Shown one piece after another: positions 45,556 to 56,115 of a DNA stretch of 64,000 nucleotides (positions are counted from its first letter, which is position 1; every line of letters starts with the position of its first letter). Source of the stretch: Carettochelys insculpta (taxonomy: Eukaryota; Chordata; Testudines; Carettochelyidae); assembly GCF_033958435.1 (NCBI RefSeq), contig NC_134139.1, forward strand, positions 207,497,501 through 207,561,500. Reading direction: 5' to 3'. A program made the position numbers and the translations under genes. The notes below the pieces were generated by a model. The model searched no databases. It had not been told where the DNA came from and saw only the letters and a list, made by a program, of their open reading frames with translations.

Positions 45556-46560
45556 AAGAACATAAGAACATAAGAATGGCCATACTGGGTCAGACCAAAG
45601 GTCCATCGAGCCCAGCATCCCATCTGCCGACGGTGGCCAATGCCAGGTGCCCCAGAGAAGGAGAACAGAAGACAATGATCAAGTGATTTATCTCCTGCCA
45701 TCCATCTCCTGCCCTTGTTCTGAAGGCTAGGGCACCATACTTTATCCCTGGCTAATAGCCATTTATGGACCTAACCTGCAAAAATTTATCGAGCTCTTTT
45801 TTAAACCCTAATAGAGTCCTGGCCTTCACAGCCTCCTCCGGCAAGGAGTTCCACAGGTTGACTGTGCGCTGTGTGAAGAAAAATTTCCTTTTATTAGTTT
45901 TGAACCTACTACCCATCAATTTCATTTGGTGTCCCCTAGTTCTTGTATTATGGGAAAAGGTAAATAATTTTTCTATATTCACTTTCTCCACACCATTCAT
46001 GATTTTATATACCTCTATCATATCACCCCTCAATCGCCTTTTTTCCAAACTGAAAAGTCCCAGTCTCTCTAGCCTCTCCACATATGGGACCCTTTCCAAG
46101 CCCCTAATCATCTTAGTCGCCCTTTTCTGAACCTTTTCTAATGCCAATATATCTTTTTTGAGGTGAGGAGACCACATCTGCACACAGTACTCGAGATGTG
46201 GGCGTACCATAGTTTTATATAGGGGAAGTATGATATCTTTTGTCTTATTATCGATCCCTTTTTTAATAATTCCTAACATCCTATTTGCCTTACTAACTGC
46301 TGCTGCACACTGCGTGGATGTCTTCAGAGAACTATCCACTATAACTCCAAGATCCCTTTCCTGATCTGTCGTAGCTAAATTTGACCCCATCATGTAGTAC
46401 GTGTAATTTGGGTTATTTTTTCCAACATGCATTACCTTACACTTCCCCACATTAAATTTCATTTGCCATTTTGCTGCCCAATCACCCAGTTTGCTGAGAT
46501 CTTTTTGTAGTTCTTCACAATCCCTTTTGCTTTTGACTGTCCTGAACAACTGTTGCGCCA
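45556..46560 (-). mobile_element. CR1 LINE, about 1 kb, young, reverse orientation
   Basis: It opens AGAACATAAGAACATAAGAA, the reversed terminal repeats of a CR1 subfamily. It continues through a 3' UTR with CATACTGGGTCAGACCAAAG and an unbroken minus-strand ORF (45752-46561). It sits inside the coding region of another LINE. It is the least decayed transposon coding sequence in the window. Confidence 0.92.
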
Positions 46561-46561
46561 C
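45752..46561 (-). pseudogene. Intact C-terminal 269 codons of a CR1 reverse transcriptase ORF
   Basis: An uninterrupted frame covering the end of the RT palm, the thumb and the C-terminal domain. Blocks are [20 protein letters not shown], then [20 protein letters not shown], then [20 protein letters not shown], then [20 protein letters not shown] and [13 protein letters not shown]. The FADD active site lies upstream of the truncation and is absent, so the fragment cannot be active. The lack of stops over 810 bp indicates a recent insertion compared with the neighbouring CR1 copies. Confidence 0.88.
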
Positions 46562-46900
46562 AAAGATGTCTGCAGGAGAGACCTCAGAGAGGTAGACATC
46601 GAGCTGGACAACTGGGAAGAACTAGCAGACGACCGCAGCAGATGGAGGCAGGGGTTACACAAGGGCCTTCAGAAGGGCGAGCTGAAGATCAGACAGCTAG
46701 CAGAGGAGAAGTGAGCACACAGAAAGCACAATAAGGACTTGCCAGACACCCACCACATCTGCAAGAGATGCAGCAAGGACTGTCACTCTCGTGTGGGCCT
46801 TCATAGTCACAGTAGATGCTGTAAATGAAGTCCTCAGTTGAAACTATAAAGGGCGCGATCCATAGTCTATGCAGACAGAAGGATGCCTACTACTACTACT
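46561..46900 (+). mobile_element. LINE 3' end with C-terminal zinc finger and (CTA)n tail
   Basis: It continues the frame left at 45555: [20 protein letters not shown], then ADDRSRWRQGLHKGLQKGEL. After one stop it reads a CCHH zinc-finger-like stretch, ICKRCSKDCHSRVGLHSHSR. It ends in a CTACTACTACTACTA tail at about 46887-46900. The finger and trinucleotide tail are typical of an RTE-related LINE group. It was inserted into the CR1 at 45449/46901. Confidence 0.75.
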
Positions 46901-47264
46901 AGCCTGGAAAAAAGAGGGCTGAGCAGGAACATGACAGCAGCTTTCAATAACTTGAAAGGGAGTTACAAGGAGGAGGGAGAAAAAATATTCTCCTTAACCT
47001 CTGATGACAGGACAAAGAGCAATGGGCTTAAACTGCAGCAAGGGAGGTTTAGGCTGAACATTAGGAAAGACTTTGTAACTATCAGGGTGGTTAAACACTG
47101 GAATAAATTGCCTGGGGGCGTGTGGAATCTCCATCTCTGGAGATGTCTAAGAGCAGGTTAGACAGACACCTGGCAGGGATGGTCTAGATGGTGCCTGGCC
47201 CTGCTGTGAAGGCAGGGACCTCTCGAGGTTCCTTCCAGTTCTAGGATTCAGTGATTCTATGAAC
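46901..47264 (+). mobile_element. CR1 LINE, right part of the split copy
   Basis: It resumes with SLEKRGLSRNMTAAFNNLKG-like coding (46883-47161 frame), then RKDFVTIRVVKHWNKLPGG, then the CR1 3' end …GGTTCCTTCCAGTTCTAGGA and the worn terminal repeat TTCAGTGATTCTATGAAC. Confidence 0.88.
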
Positions 47265-47429
47265 TAAACAAAGATCTACATTTGAATATGAATGTAACCA
47301 CCCCTCTCCACCAGGGCGATACCTCCAGCTCCCTGCGCTGTCTAGGCTGATGTGGTGGCAGTGTACACTAGGGTGGGCAGTAATTTTTGAGGGGGTTGAG
47401 CCGCTCAGAGCTTGTTGTATGTGGCCAAG

Positions 47430-47830
47430 GGCCTCACTTTTCTGTGGAGGAGTGCAGGGTCTGGGACGGAGGCTGGGGGTGGGGGTTGAGAGGGAAAGTG
47501 GCTGGAAGGAGAGGGTTGTGATGTGGGGCAGGGGAAGGGGAGTGGCAGATGTGCAGGGGTAGGGATGGCTCTGGGTGTGGGAGAAGATTCTGACCTGGGG
47601 GAAGGCTGTAGGGGGGTGCTGGCTCTGGGGGAGTTGTGACCTGGGGGGAAGGGGGTAGTGACGTGAAGGGGGGTGCAGAGGGTTTGGCCAGTGACCTGGG
47701 GAAGGGAGGTGGGGAGCAGGGGTTTCCAGCCAATGGGAGATGAGATGATTGGGCTGGGGCCAGAGCACTGCACAAAGTCTCCACCCGCTCCCCAAGGGGG
47801 GTGCAGTGCCCAGAGGGACCCACCAGCCGT
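47430..47830. repeat. G-rich repeat block related to 53290-53720
   Basis: A GGGGGTGGGGGTTGAGAGGG-like purine-rich tract is followed by TTTCCAGCCAATGGGAGATG. The same order (G-rich tract, then CCAATGGGAGCTGC) occurs at 53290-53720, suggesting two decayed copies of one repeat. Long minus-strand frames here are Pro-rich artefacts. Confidence 0.45.
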
Positions 47831-48224
47831 GTTGGGCAGCCTCTGGCTGCGGCAGACAGAGAGCCTGCCTTGGGGTCCCACAGGCTGGGCCATGGGCCAG
47901 ATCAAAAAGCTGTGTCTTGCCCGCCCCAATGTAAATATTGCAGCGCTTACACCGACGGCTGCTGGCCTGCAGGAGCCGTTCTGCAACGGCCCACACTGAC
48001 AGTCTAAGCGTTGCTAATGAGGATGCGCCCGGGCAACGCAAGGATGGATGCGTGGACCCGCAGCAGCACCGTCGTTACTGCAGCGGCTGCGTGCTGGGGA
48101 GCAGGGTGCCCATGGCACGAGGGGCCAGTGACGGGTAATCTGGGAGTTGGGCGGCAGCAGCGACGTGTGACAGAGCAGAGCTGGGCTGATGACTGGAAGG
48201 ACGGATGACCAGATAGCTTGGAAG
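47831..48224. other. Intron, no recognised feature
   Basis: No gene or repeat that I can support. Confidence 0.45.
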
Positions 48225-48407
48225 CTGTGTTCCCTGGCAGCTGAGCGCTTGGGCGGCAGCCGGGAGAGATTCAGGTGCTGCCCAGCTGGTTAGCAGAACA
48301 CGCACAGCTGGCAGCCTGTGTTTCTATTGGTGGTGCATGTCCGCACATGCCGTGGGGCACATACAATTTATTCCACTCTTGGGTGGATAAAAGTAGCGGG
48401 ATCCCTG
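48225..48407 (-). mobile_element. hAT-type miniature element
   Basis: CTGTGTTCCCTGGCAGCTGA, then GGGAGAGATTCAGGTGCTGC, then GTTTCTATTGGTGGTGCATG. The reversed family with worn ends. It lies about 300 bp upstream of the 48713 acceptor. Confidence 0.78.
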
Positions 48408-48712
48408 GTCCTCAGCCTGGCCCACATGGCCAGGGCGCCCCATTACAGACCCAAGTGTAACGCTGGTGGGGACCGCACCTGCGCTGTGAGCACCACGGTC
48501 TCTCGATGGATCCTGCACGTCGCGAAACTCTGCCCCCATGCCAGGCAAACGCAAACCAAAGTGGCAATGGAGATGAAGCCCCGCCCACACCTGCTCCCCT
48601 GGCATCCGGCTGGGGGCGTTCCCTTCCCTTTGGTGGCCGCTTGCGGCCGGTGGGGATGCGCTGCCTCTGTCTGGGTCTGCGGTTCTCACGCTCTCTCCCG
48701 TTTGTTTCCTAG

Positions 48713-48812
48713 ACTCATCGGCACGTTCCGGATGGTCCTGCAGAAGGTGGTGGAGGAGGGGCAGCTGGAGGTGACGGACACTTTAATAGACGACAATAAC
48801 TCCGCCATCCGG
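48713..48812 (+). CDS. OTOF: Otoferlin-type ferlin, coding exon 2 of 4 seen here (C2A domain)
   Basis: This is a 100-bp exon between …gtttcctag and gtgggtga. It completes the split codon from 20567 (AG plus A, Arg) and ends on a codon boundary. It reads [16 protein letters not shown], then [11 protein letters not shown], then SAIR. The [15 protein letters not shown] block is a hallmark of the otoferlin C2A domain. In dysferlin and myoferlin the corresponding region diverges strongly, which argues for the otoferlin branch of the family. The preceding intron is about 28.1 kb and full of transposons. The following intron is about 2.8 kb. The open frame runs well past the donor, so the 3' border rests on the splice consensus and on alignment to the family. 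Confidence 0.87.
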
Positions 48813-49155
48813 GTGGGTGACCCGACCGTGGCCGCTTTCGGCCTTTCTGCCTGCCTGCAATGTGCGCGTGAGGCGCTGCTGCCCCCGCGGGTTGGGAGGG
48901 GGATGGCAGAGCTGCGTGAGTGTGGGTGAAAATGTCACCCTCCAGTGCCCACCCAGGCGCCTGGATCCCCCAATCCTGGCAGCTCTTCCCTGTTAATCTG
49001 ACCAATGTCTGGTGAAGACTCCTGGAGGGGTGTGTGTCCACACTTCGAGCTGGCCGTGGCAGTCCCCACTCGGGGAAATGGTGCTCGCCTGCTGAAAACC
49101 ACCTGGCATTACACCCCAGCTCCAAGGGCAGTGCCCGCTTCCCAGGGGACTTCCA

Positions 49156-49484
49156 GAGTTTGAACCTCTCTGATTCAACACCCTTGGGGTGTTTCTGGCA
49201 CCAAACGAGAGAATTTGCTGGACCACAGGAGCTCTATATCGTCAAAGAGGATTGCCAACACTTCCGCTGTTGACTGGGCTCTTAAAAGACATTGAGGGGT
49301 AAATTACAGCTAAATAGCAGCACCAAACACTCAGAGCCAGGATGGGTGGCTGCAAAGAAACTTTGTGGGGCTGCGGGAAACCTGGCCACGCTCATGCTAA
49401 GTGGTCGTCCGGCTCACTAAAATACCGTCGGATTATGGAAGTTGCCGGTTGAGGGAGTGCCGGATTAGAGAGGTTCAACCTGTA
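49156..49484. mobile_element. Short inverted-repeat DNA transposon (TTGAACCTCTCTAATCCGGCA family), copy 2
   Basis: The left end TTTGAACCTCTCTGATTCAA pairs with the right end TGCCGGATTAGAGAGGTTCA. The interior aligns with 17146-17457 over its whole length (for example CAACACTTCCGCTGTTGACT and GGGCTCTTAAAAGACA). Confidence 0.7.
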
Positions 49485-49934
49485 TTATGGGTTGAAATTG
49501 TTAAAAAAAACCCTGACTTCCCACAAGCCTATATAAGCTGTCTTCCTCGAGTAGAAATATCAGGTACTAAAGGGTGCAGAAAGGCAGACTGAAAAACAGG
49601 AGCTGGATGCTAAAGACAAATAAATTCCAGTTGACAGTCCTGCACGCCTTAGTACCAGGAAGGTTATTCGCTGTTGGAACGCACTACCAAGGGAAATGAG
49701 ACATTCTCTTGTTCTTGGTGTCTTCTGGTCCAGACTGAGGTCACCGGGGAAGGTATGTTACCCAAACACAAGCCACTGGGCTCAGTACAGGAGTTCCTGA
49801 GTGAAACCCTCTGGCTTTGAGATCCCTCCTGGCTGTAACTCTACGACTCCGTAACTAGAGGAGTCAGTGCAGGACTGGAGACGAAGAAGAGAGGTGTCCT
49901 ACCTGTGGCTTTGCTGTGGACTGACCGTCTGACC

Positions 49935-50060
49935 AGGGCAAGCCACATTTTGGGTTTGATGCCTCAGTTTCCCCATCTGCAAAATAATTCTTCCCTGACT
50001 TTGCGGAGATGAATGAGCTGACCCTTGTGCTATTCTTAGAAAAAAAATTCAAAGCCCCAG
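49935..50060 (+). mobile_element. MIR-type SINE fragment
   Basis: GGCAAGCCACATTTTGGGTT, then TGCCTCAGTTTCCCCATCTG and CAAAATAATTCTTCCCTGAC: the MIR core-to-tail region. Confidence 0.6.
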
Positions 50061-50212
50061 TTACAAATGCCAAACTAGCAATGCCTGGGGACTTGGCAGG
50101 AACCTTTGGCAGACAGACCAATGGAGTGAAAAGCAACTAGATCCCCCAGAGATCACTTGTGAGTCCTTGGAACCACATCCTGAGTCCTTCCCTGCCCATG
50201 AGAGAAATACAT

Positions 50213-50385
50213 TTCATAGAATCATAGAACACTGGAACAGGAAGGGACCTCAAGAGGTCATTAAGTCCAGTCCCCTGCCCTCTTGGCAGGACCAAACACC
50301 ACCTAGATTATCCCCGACAGGTGTCTGTCTAACCTGCTCTTAGATATCTCCAGCAATGGAGATTCCACAACCTCCCTGTAACATT
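50213..50385 (-). mobile_element. CR1 3' terminal fragment (second subfamily)
   Basis: CATAGAATCATAGAACACTG, then GGAAGGGACCTCAAGAGGTC and CTTAGATATCTCCAGCAATG. The subfamily is the one ending at 47264 rather than that at 43018. Confidence 0.88.
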
Positions 50386-51648
50386 CACACCCCTGCGTTC
50401 ATGCCTCTTGCTCTGGGCTAGCCATCACCTCCCTGGAATATCCTCTCCTGAGAGTGCTGAGGGCCTGCCCGGAGCCCGCGTGCAGGGCCGTTGCGTCTGG
50501 GCCAGGCAGGACTGGTTGGGTGGGTGGACGTAGCTGGTCGAAGCAAGATTTTAGACTCCCCTTTTCCCATGCGGTATCCATGGCACCTTTTACGACAGAG
50601 AGGAGCATTCAGCCACGTACGTTCTCTCAAAACCCTTTCCAGGTGCCCTGCTTTGCTGCAGCTCCAGGGGCGAGTTCTGCAGAGGAGGGGATGGGGTCTC
50701 CAACCCACTGGTGTCAACCTTGCCAGGGCTCTGCAGCCTGAGTCCTGCGCCTAGGGCTGATGTGTGATTTCCCTATGGCGGGGGCCTCCAGGCAGCTGCG
50801 GTGCTTCCACCCACTGACATGGCCCTGCACTGGCATCCCACCCAAATCGCTGCCACAGCTCCTCTGGGTGCTGCTGTCATTAGGGGAAGGCACAAAAGCC
50901 CCGCCCTCCCACCACCTGAGGCTCTGACGGTCCGTCCCTGCCCCGCTGCTCTGGCTGGGGCTAGCGGAAAGAGCCATGGCCTGGCCTCCCTGCCCCGAAC
51001 CCCAGAGCTCAGCCCACAGCCCGGCCTGGTTCCCCCGACTCACTCTGGAACTCAGTCCAAAGCCGGGCCCAGCGCTGAGGCACTGTCCTGGCCCCCAGCC
51101 CCCACTTATTCCCCTCACAGAGCTCAGGCTGGGCCCAGTGCTGCAGCCCAGCGCCAGTCCGCCCAGGCCCCATGCCTGGCCTCCGGCGACTAGGACACGT
51201 AACCCAAACCAGCCCCCACCCTGCCAATGACAGGCCCCCGGGAACAGGCCTGTCCCACTCTCCCCACTCCCGGGACAGGGGTCAGGAGCAGATAAGAAAG
51301 TTGAGGAGCTGAGCAATTCCCGGTCCACCTGCTAGGTGGTTAATAACGCAGTACAAGTGTCCCGCTTGGTGCCGACCTTAGATCAGTCAATAATGAAATC
51401 ACACTGCGTTCTAACAGCCTGGGCTGCAAAGGGCCACAGAGGGCGCATCCGAAGCCGCCTGGGCGAGCGAGCTGTGTTCTCTATATCAGTGCCTTAGCCA
51501 AACGCCACGTGGTGGATGCAAAGCAGGAGTCGGTGGGGGAATTTCTCTGTCCGGCATTACACAGGAGGGCCAGGGAGATGCTCTCACGGTTTCTTCAGGG
51601 CTTAGCGTATAGGAGTAAATCTTCTCACCTGCATGCTTCGTGTTCCAG
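50386..51648. other. Intron, no recognised feature
   Basis: GC-rich sequence with overlapping Pro/Ser-rich chance frames (for example 50714-51328 minus and 50801-51193 plus). Confidence 0.5.
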
Positions 51649-51860
51649 ACCAGCGTCTCCATAGAGATCCGGTACCAGGCCCTGGATGGCACTGTGGGTG
51701 CCTGGAATGATGGGGAATTTCTGGAGAGTCCTAACTCCCAGCTGGACGGCAGAGGCCCCTTTGAGACGGACAGTCTGCTCCCTGGGCAGCGGCAGGGTCC
51801 TGCGGTATCTCCTGGCAAATCCAACCCCAGCCTGCAGTCAGCAGAGAGGCACTTCCGGAG
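51649..51860 (+). CDS. OTOF: Otoferlin-type ferlin, coding exon 3 of 4 seen here (C2A end and linker)
   Basis: This is a 212-bp exon after acceptor …cgtgttccag, with donor gtaaca. It enters in phase 0 and ends with two bases (AG) of the next codon. It starts TSVSIEIRYQALDGTVG, the last C2A strands (human: TSLCVEVRYQATDGTVG). It then runs into a low-complexity linker with FETDSLLPGQR and finishes HFRR. The spaced pattern ETD-x-LLPG-x-R … FRR is shared with the mammalian otoferlin linker and is the best evidence that this is OTOF rather than another ferlin. The linker carries an apparent insertion rich in Ser, Gln and Pro compared with the mammalian protein. The part after the FRR motif continues at 56949. 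Confidence 0.85.
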
Positions 51861-52894
51861 GTAACACGCGAGTTCCATTCCCTTGCACTGCCCGGTGTGG
51901 GCAGAGGTCTTGGCCTGAGCGTGCGGTGGGTGGGTCCTGGTGGGGGATACAAGGCTGGGTTTGTCTTTATCCCTAGCACCACCATCTTCAGGTAAAGCTG
52001 CAGCACAGGGTATTGTTGTACCTGCCACAGCAGTTGTGCCTAACTTCTGTGTTGTTGCTGGATTGCTATTTCCCACTGCACACCTGCCATGCCCATATGA
52101 TGCTGGTTGGCCTGCAGGTGTGGCAGGCCACGGCTGCCTCTGCTTCTCCTCTGTCTTGAAACTCGATTCAGAAAAAAATGGTTCTCCAACATGATAGGAA
52201 ATCAGCGCGACCAACTCACTCTGGGATTCCTGCTTCCTTAGCCAAGCTCTGCCCCTCAGAATAAAACCCATCCTCCAGTCAGCTTGAGGCCAGGCTCTCT
52301 CCGTGCCCACTGTGAACTGGGCCCTGAAAGAGACATTGGTTACAGGCTGACTAGGGGGGAACATGGTCAGGAAAAGGCTCCATCACATCTAACACGCTGG
52401 AAGTGCAGTGCTAAGTGTCAGGGGAAACTGGTGATATCAAAGGCCCCCACGTTGGCAAATGCAGGCATATTCTGGCCACCCAGGAACACATCCATGATGC
52501 TGGGTGCAATTTAAGGCCTGGCTGAGAATCAGAGATCAGCCCCTTGCCCCAGGGTCCGATGTTTGCCTGGCTGGCTCACTAGGTTGTAGGAGAGGACTGC
52601 AATGTTGGTAGCTGACGGTGAGGTCTATGCAGGGCATACCCATGCCCCCAGGGTGTGTTCTCCAGCCCTTAGGAGAGTAGCTCATACGGTTTGCTGAGAA
52701 CATCTCAGGAACGATTTGGAAGCGTCCGCCAGTGCTGGGCCACAGTAGCTGGGGATTCCCCTAGACCGCTCATCTTGGGCCCTGCATGGAGCCGAGTAAA
52801 CCTGCTATCGAGGTTTGTCATCGGCCCCAGGGGAGGGTGAACTGCAGATATAATTAAATACAAGTTGGGGGGATCAGGCAGCTGGCTGTTGGTT
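51861..52894. other. Intron, no recognised feature
   Basis: Apart from the splice donor at 51861 I see nothing I can support. Confidence 0.45.
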
Positions 52895-53178
52895 AGAATC
52901 ACACAGAATCACAGAATCATAGGGCTGGAAGGGACCTCAGGAGGTCATCTAGTCCAGCCCCCTGCTTCAAGCAGGATCAACCCCTTCTCAGTCATCCCAG
53001 CCAGGACCTTGTCCAGCCAGGACTTAAAAACCTCAAGGGATGGAGAATCCACCACCTCTCTAGGCAACACATTCCAGTGCTTCACCTCCCTCCTGGTGAA
53101 GAAGTTTTTCCTAATATCTAACCTACACCTCCCCTCTTCAACTTCTGACCATTACTCCTTATTCTGCTTCGGATTGGA
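52895..53178 (-). mobile_element. CR1 3' terminal fragment
   Basis: CACAGAATCATAGGGCTGGA, then GGTCATCTAGTCCAGCCCCC, then TTAAAAACCTCAAGGGATGG and TAATATCTAACCTACACCTC: the reversed CR1 3' end, well conserved, truncated at 284 bp. Confidence 0.92.
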
Positions 53179-53224
53179 TGGGGTGGTGATATCTGGTGTT
53201 TACCGAGTCCTTTGAATCCTAAAG

Positions 53225-53720
53225 GGCCCCGCGGCCCGTCACAGGCAGCGTACGGCACTGCCGACATGCAGCCACCTCTGGGGTGGGATCTGGCGGCTGG
53301 ATTTCAGTGTGGGAATGGAGAGGCTCAAGCCTGGGAGAGGGGTGCTGGAGGAGAGTGGGGTGCAGGCTCAGGAGGGGGGTTGGGTGTGGGAAGAGTTCCA
53401 AGCTGAGGCAGGCTGTTGGGGTGTGGGAGGGGGTGTGCTCTGAGAGGGAGTTTGGGTGTGAGCGGGGTTCAGGGCTGTGCCTGGCTGTTGGGGTGCAGGA
53501 AGGGGGATCTGGGCAGCACTTACCTCAGGGGGCTCCCCAGAACTGACAATAGGTTTCTTGGCTCCTAGGCAAAGGCACAGCCAGGCTGTTCTGTGCAGTG
53601 TGCCTTGCCTCCGCCCACGGGCCGCACCGCCACTGCTCCCATTGGTTGTGGTTCCCAGCCAATGGGAGCTGCAGAGTTGGCCCGGGGCAATGTGCAGAAC
53701 CCCTGAGTGTCCCTCTGCCT
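53225..53720. repeat. Composite repeat: TGCAGCCACCTCTGGGG, G-rich tract, paired CCAAT block
   Basis: Its left part is the reversed AGAGGTGGCTGCAT repeat. A G/purine-rich tract follows (53320-53510). Then comes a GC-rich part with CCCATTGGTTGTGGTTCCCA and GCCAATGGGAGCTGC, two CCAAT boxes facing each other about 15 bp apart (53637-53668). I believe related sequence is repeated in turtle genomes, but I cannot name it. Confidence 0.45.
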
Positions 53721-55399
53721 TGGGTCTGAGGGAGACATCGCCGCTTGCGGGTGCCTCACAGGGCCAGGAAGGGAGCCCGCCAGCCCAGCCAGCCAGCCAG
53801 ACTGTAAACCACCCAGTCGGTCAGCAGTGCTGACCGGAGTCCCCAGGGTCCCTTTGAGACTGAACGTTCTGATCCAAAACGTGGACACGGCCTCTCTCCT
53901 CCCCTGTGTGTTGCTGAGCCGGCGTCTGTCGAGTCGTGCCAAGCCTGGTGCGGCGTGATGAGGCCGGGCTCCCTTCCCTGCAGCCGGAGAGGCGAACACC
54001 CCGGTGCCCAGGTCCCCCGGGGAGCCAGAGGCAGCGAAGCCAGTGGCAGGAGCTCTGGCTGCTGGTTCTGCCTCTGTGGCACGACACAGGAGTGCAGGCA
54101 AGCAGCATGCAGCCAGAGGTTCTTCGCAGCCACAGGGGCTAGGGCCATCGGGCCTGATCTTGAGCCCCTCGGGGCTGGGTGAGTGACTCCACCTGGGCTC
54201 TGAGAGCAGGAGCAGGCCGAGGCATTTGAAAGTGCGGTCTATTCGCAGGGGTGCTGCTCAGCAACCCCCCTGCTCAAGGGACCCGGAAGAACCTGAATTT
54301 ACATGAGGGCGGGGACTTGGGTCACCATCAGGGTGCTCCTACCTCACCCCAGGGAACCTGCTGCGGACCCAGCCGTGTTTGGGGACTGAGGGAAACCGCT
54401 GTAAGAGCTCCAAGGTGAGGTCTGTTCTGCCCCCCTCCTCCCACACAGGCTGCGGGGGGCTGTTCCCTGTTCTCCTGCCCAAGCTCTCCTAAGGGCCGTC
54501 ACTGCCCGTGACACGGTGCAATGGATATTCAGAGCCACACAGCACCTGTCCCAAGAGAGGCAGGCAACAGGCTGGCTCTGCAGTGGTAACTCACATCCCT
54601 TCGAAACAGATCCGGCATTTAAAATCTCTCCAGTTTCTCAGCAGAGGGCCAGTCTGGGGTTTCGCATAGAGCCAGCCGCACTCTCTGGGCTGCGGCTGGC
54701 TCGTTTTTTCTCTGCAGATTTGTCTCCTGCGTGACTGCTTAAGGAGGAAATTGTTCTTTCCTCCTATCAGGGTGCAGCAGGAGGTGCTCCCAGAGGCTTG
54801 GAAAGGCTCCGGCAAGCAGCTAATTTACTCTGAGACTTAGGAGACATCCTGTGGCTTTCCAGTCGAATTGAAACCATAGATCAGCTTCAGTGCTCGATAG
54901 CGCAGTGCATTTGTTGTGCAGGGAAGATGCTAATGGATTTAAAGGAGAGCTGGTCTGTCGTGTCTGCACCGTGTGGAAGAGCAGCTGGGGGTTTCGTTGC
55001 CTGGCTTTTTGGTTTATAGTCCTACAAAAGCAGGTTCAAATCTTTGCACGCTCAACACCCATTTGCATTTGTGAGCCACGTAACTCACATTCCATCAGAT
55101 CAGGCGAGACCTTCTAGATCAGCTTCCGAGCTGCTGCTTAGGGAATGTAAAGATCCCAGAGAAAGAGCCATGTCCTAGGTCCAAACTTCCTTTCTGTCTG
55201 AGTGTTGGGTATTGTTGCTGGGAGTGTTTTTGGCTCCACCCCCGAGCTGGCTGCATTTTGATGGCATCAAGCGCGATTGTTCAGGATGGCTGGGGCTGTG
55301 AGCGGTTGACGCAAAGTGTTTCGTAGTCAGAGATGAAGTTACCGGCCCAGCTAACGCCTGAGTTCTGAGGGTGGAATTTGGAGGCTAAACCGCAGCCAA
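53721..55399. other. Intron, no recognised feature except one short repeat
   Basis: A copy of the GGCTGCATTTT repeat lies at 55238-55260. Otherwise nothing is recognisable. Confidence 0.45.
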
Positions 55400-56115
55400 A
55401 TCATAGAATCACAGAATCCCAGGGCTGGAAGGGACCTCAGGAGGTCATCTAGTCCAGCCCCCTGCCCAAAGTAGGATCAACCCCCACTAAGTCATCCCAG
55501 CCAGGGCTTTGTCAAGCCGGGACTTAAGAACCTTGAGGGATGGAGATTCCACCACCTCTCTAGGCAACACATTCCAGTGCTTCACCACCCGCCTGGGGAA
55601 GTAGTTTTTCCTAATATCCAACCTACACCTCTCCCTCTGTAACTTCAGACCATTACTCCTTGTTCTGCCGTCTGTCACCACTGAACAGTTTCTCACCTTC
55701 CTCTTTAGTGCTTCCGTTCAGGAAGTTGAAGGCTGCTATTAAATCACCCCTCAGTCTTCTGGAAACTAAACAAGCCCAAATCCCTCAGCACCTCCTCATA
55801 GGTCTTGTGCTCCAGCCCCTGAATCATTTTTGTTGCCCTTCACTGAACCTGCTCCAGCAAATCCACATCCTTTTTATACTGGTGGGCCCAAAACTGGACA
55901 CAATATTCCAGATGTGGCCTCACCAGTGCCGAATAGGGGGGAACAGCCACTTCTCTAGATCTGCTCAAAATGTTCCTCCTAATGCACCCCAAGATGCCGT
56001 TAGCCTTCTTCTACTCATATCCAGCCTTCCATCCACCATAACCCCTAGATCACTTTCCCCGGTACTGCTGCTGAGCCAGTCGGTCCCCAGCCTGTAACAA
56101 TGTTTGGGATTCAAA
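55400..56115 (-). mobile_element. CR1 LINE 3' fragment
   Basis: TCATAGAATCACAGAATCCC, then CCTTGAGGGATGGAGATTCC (55487-55696 encodes [20 protein letters not shown] in reverse), then TACTGGTGGGCCCAAAACTG and CCTCACCAGTGCCGAATAGG. About 715 bp, frameshifted. Confidence 0.92.

Noticed and set aside
47241..48041. 266-codon minus-strand frame
   Set aside because: Pro-rich translation of a G-rich repeat. A CR1 3' end and a repeat block underlie it.
51486..52364. 292-codon minus-strand frame over the 51649 exon
   Set aside because: It is antisense to a well-supported ferlin exon and has no recognisable domain.
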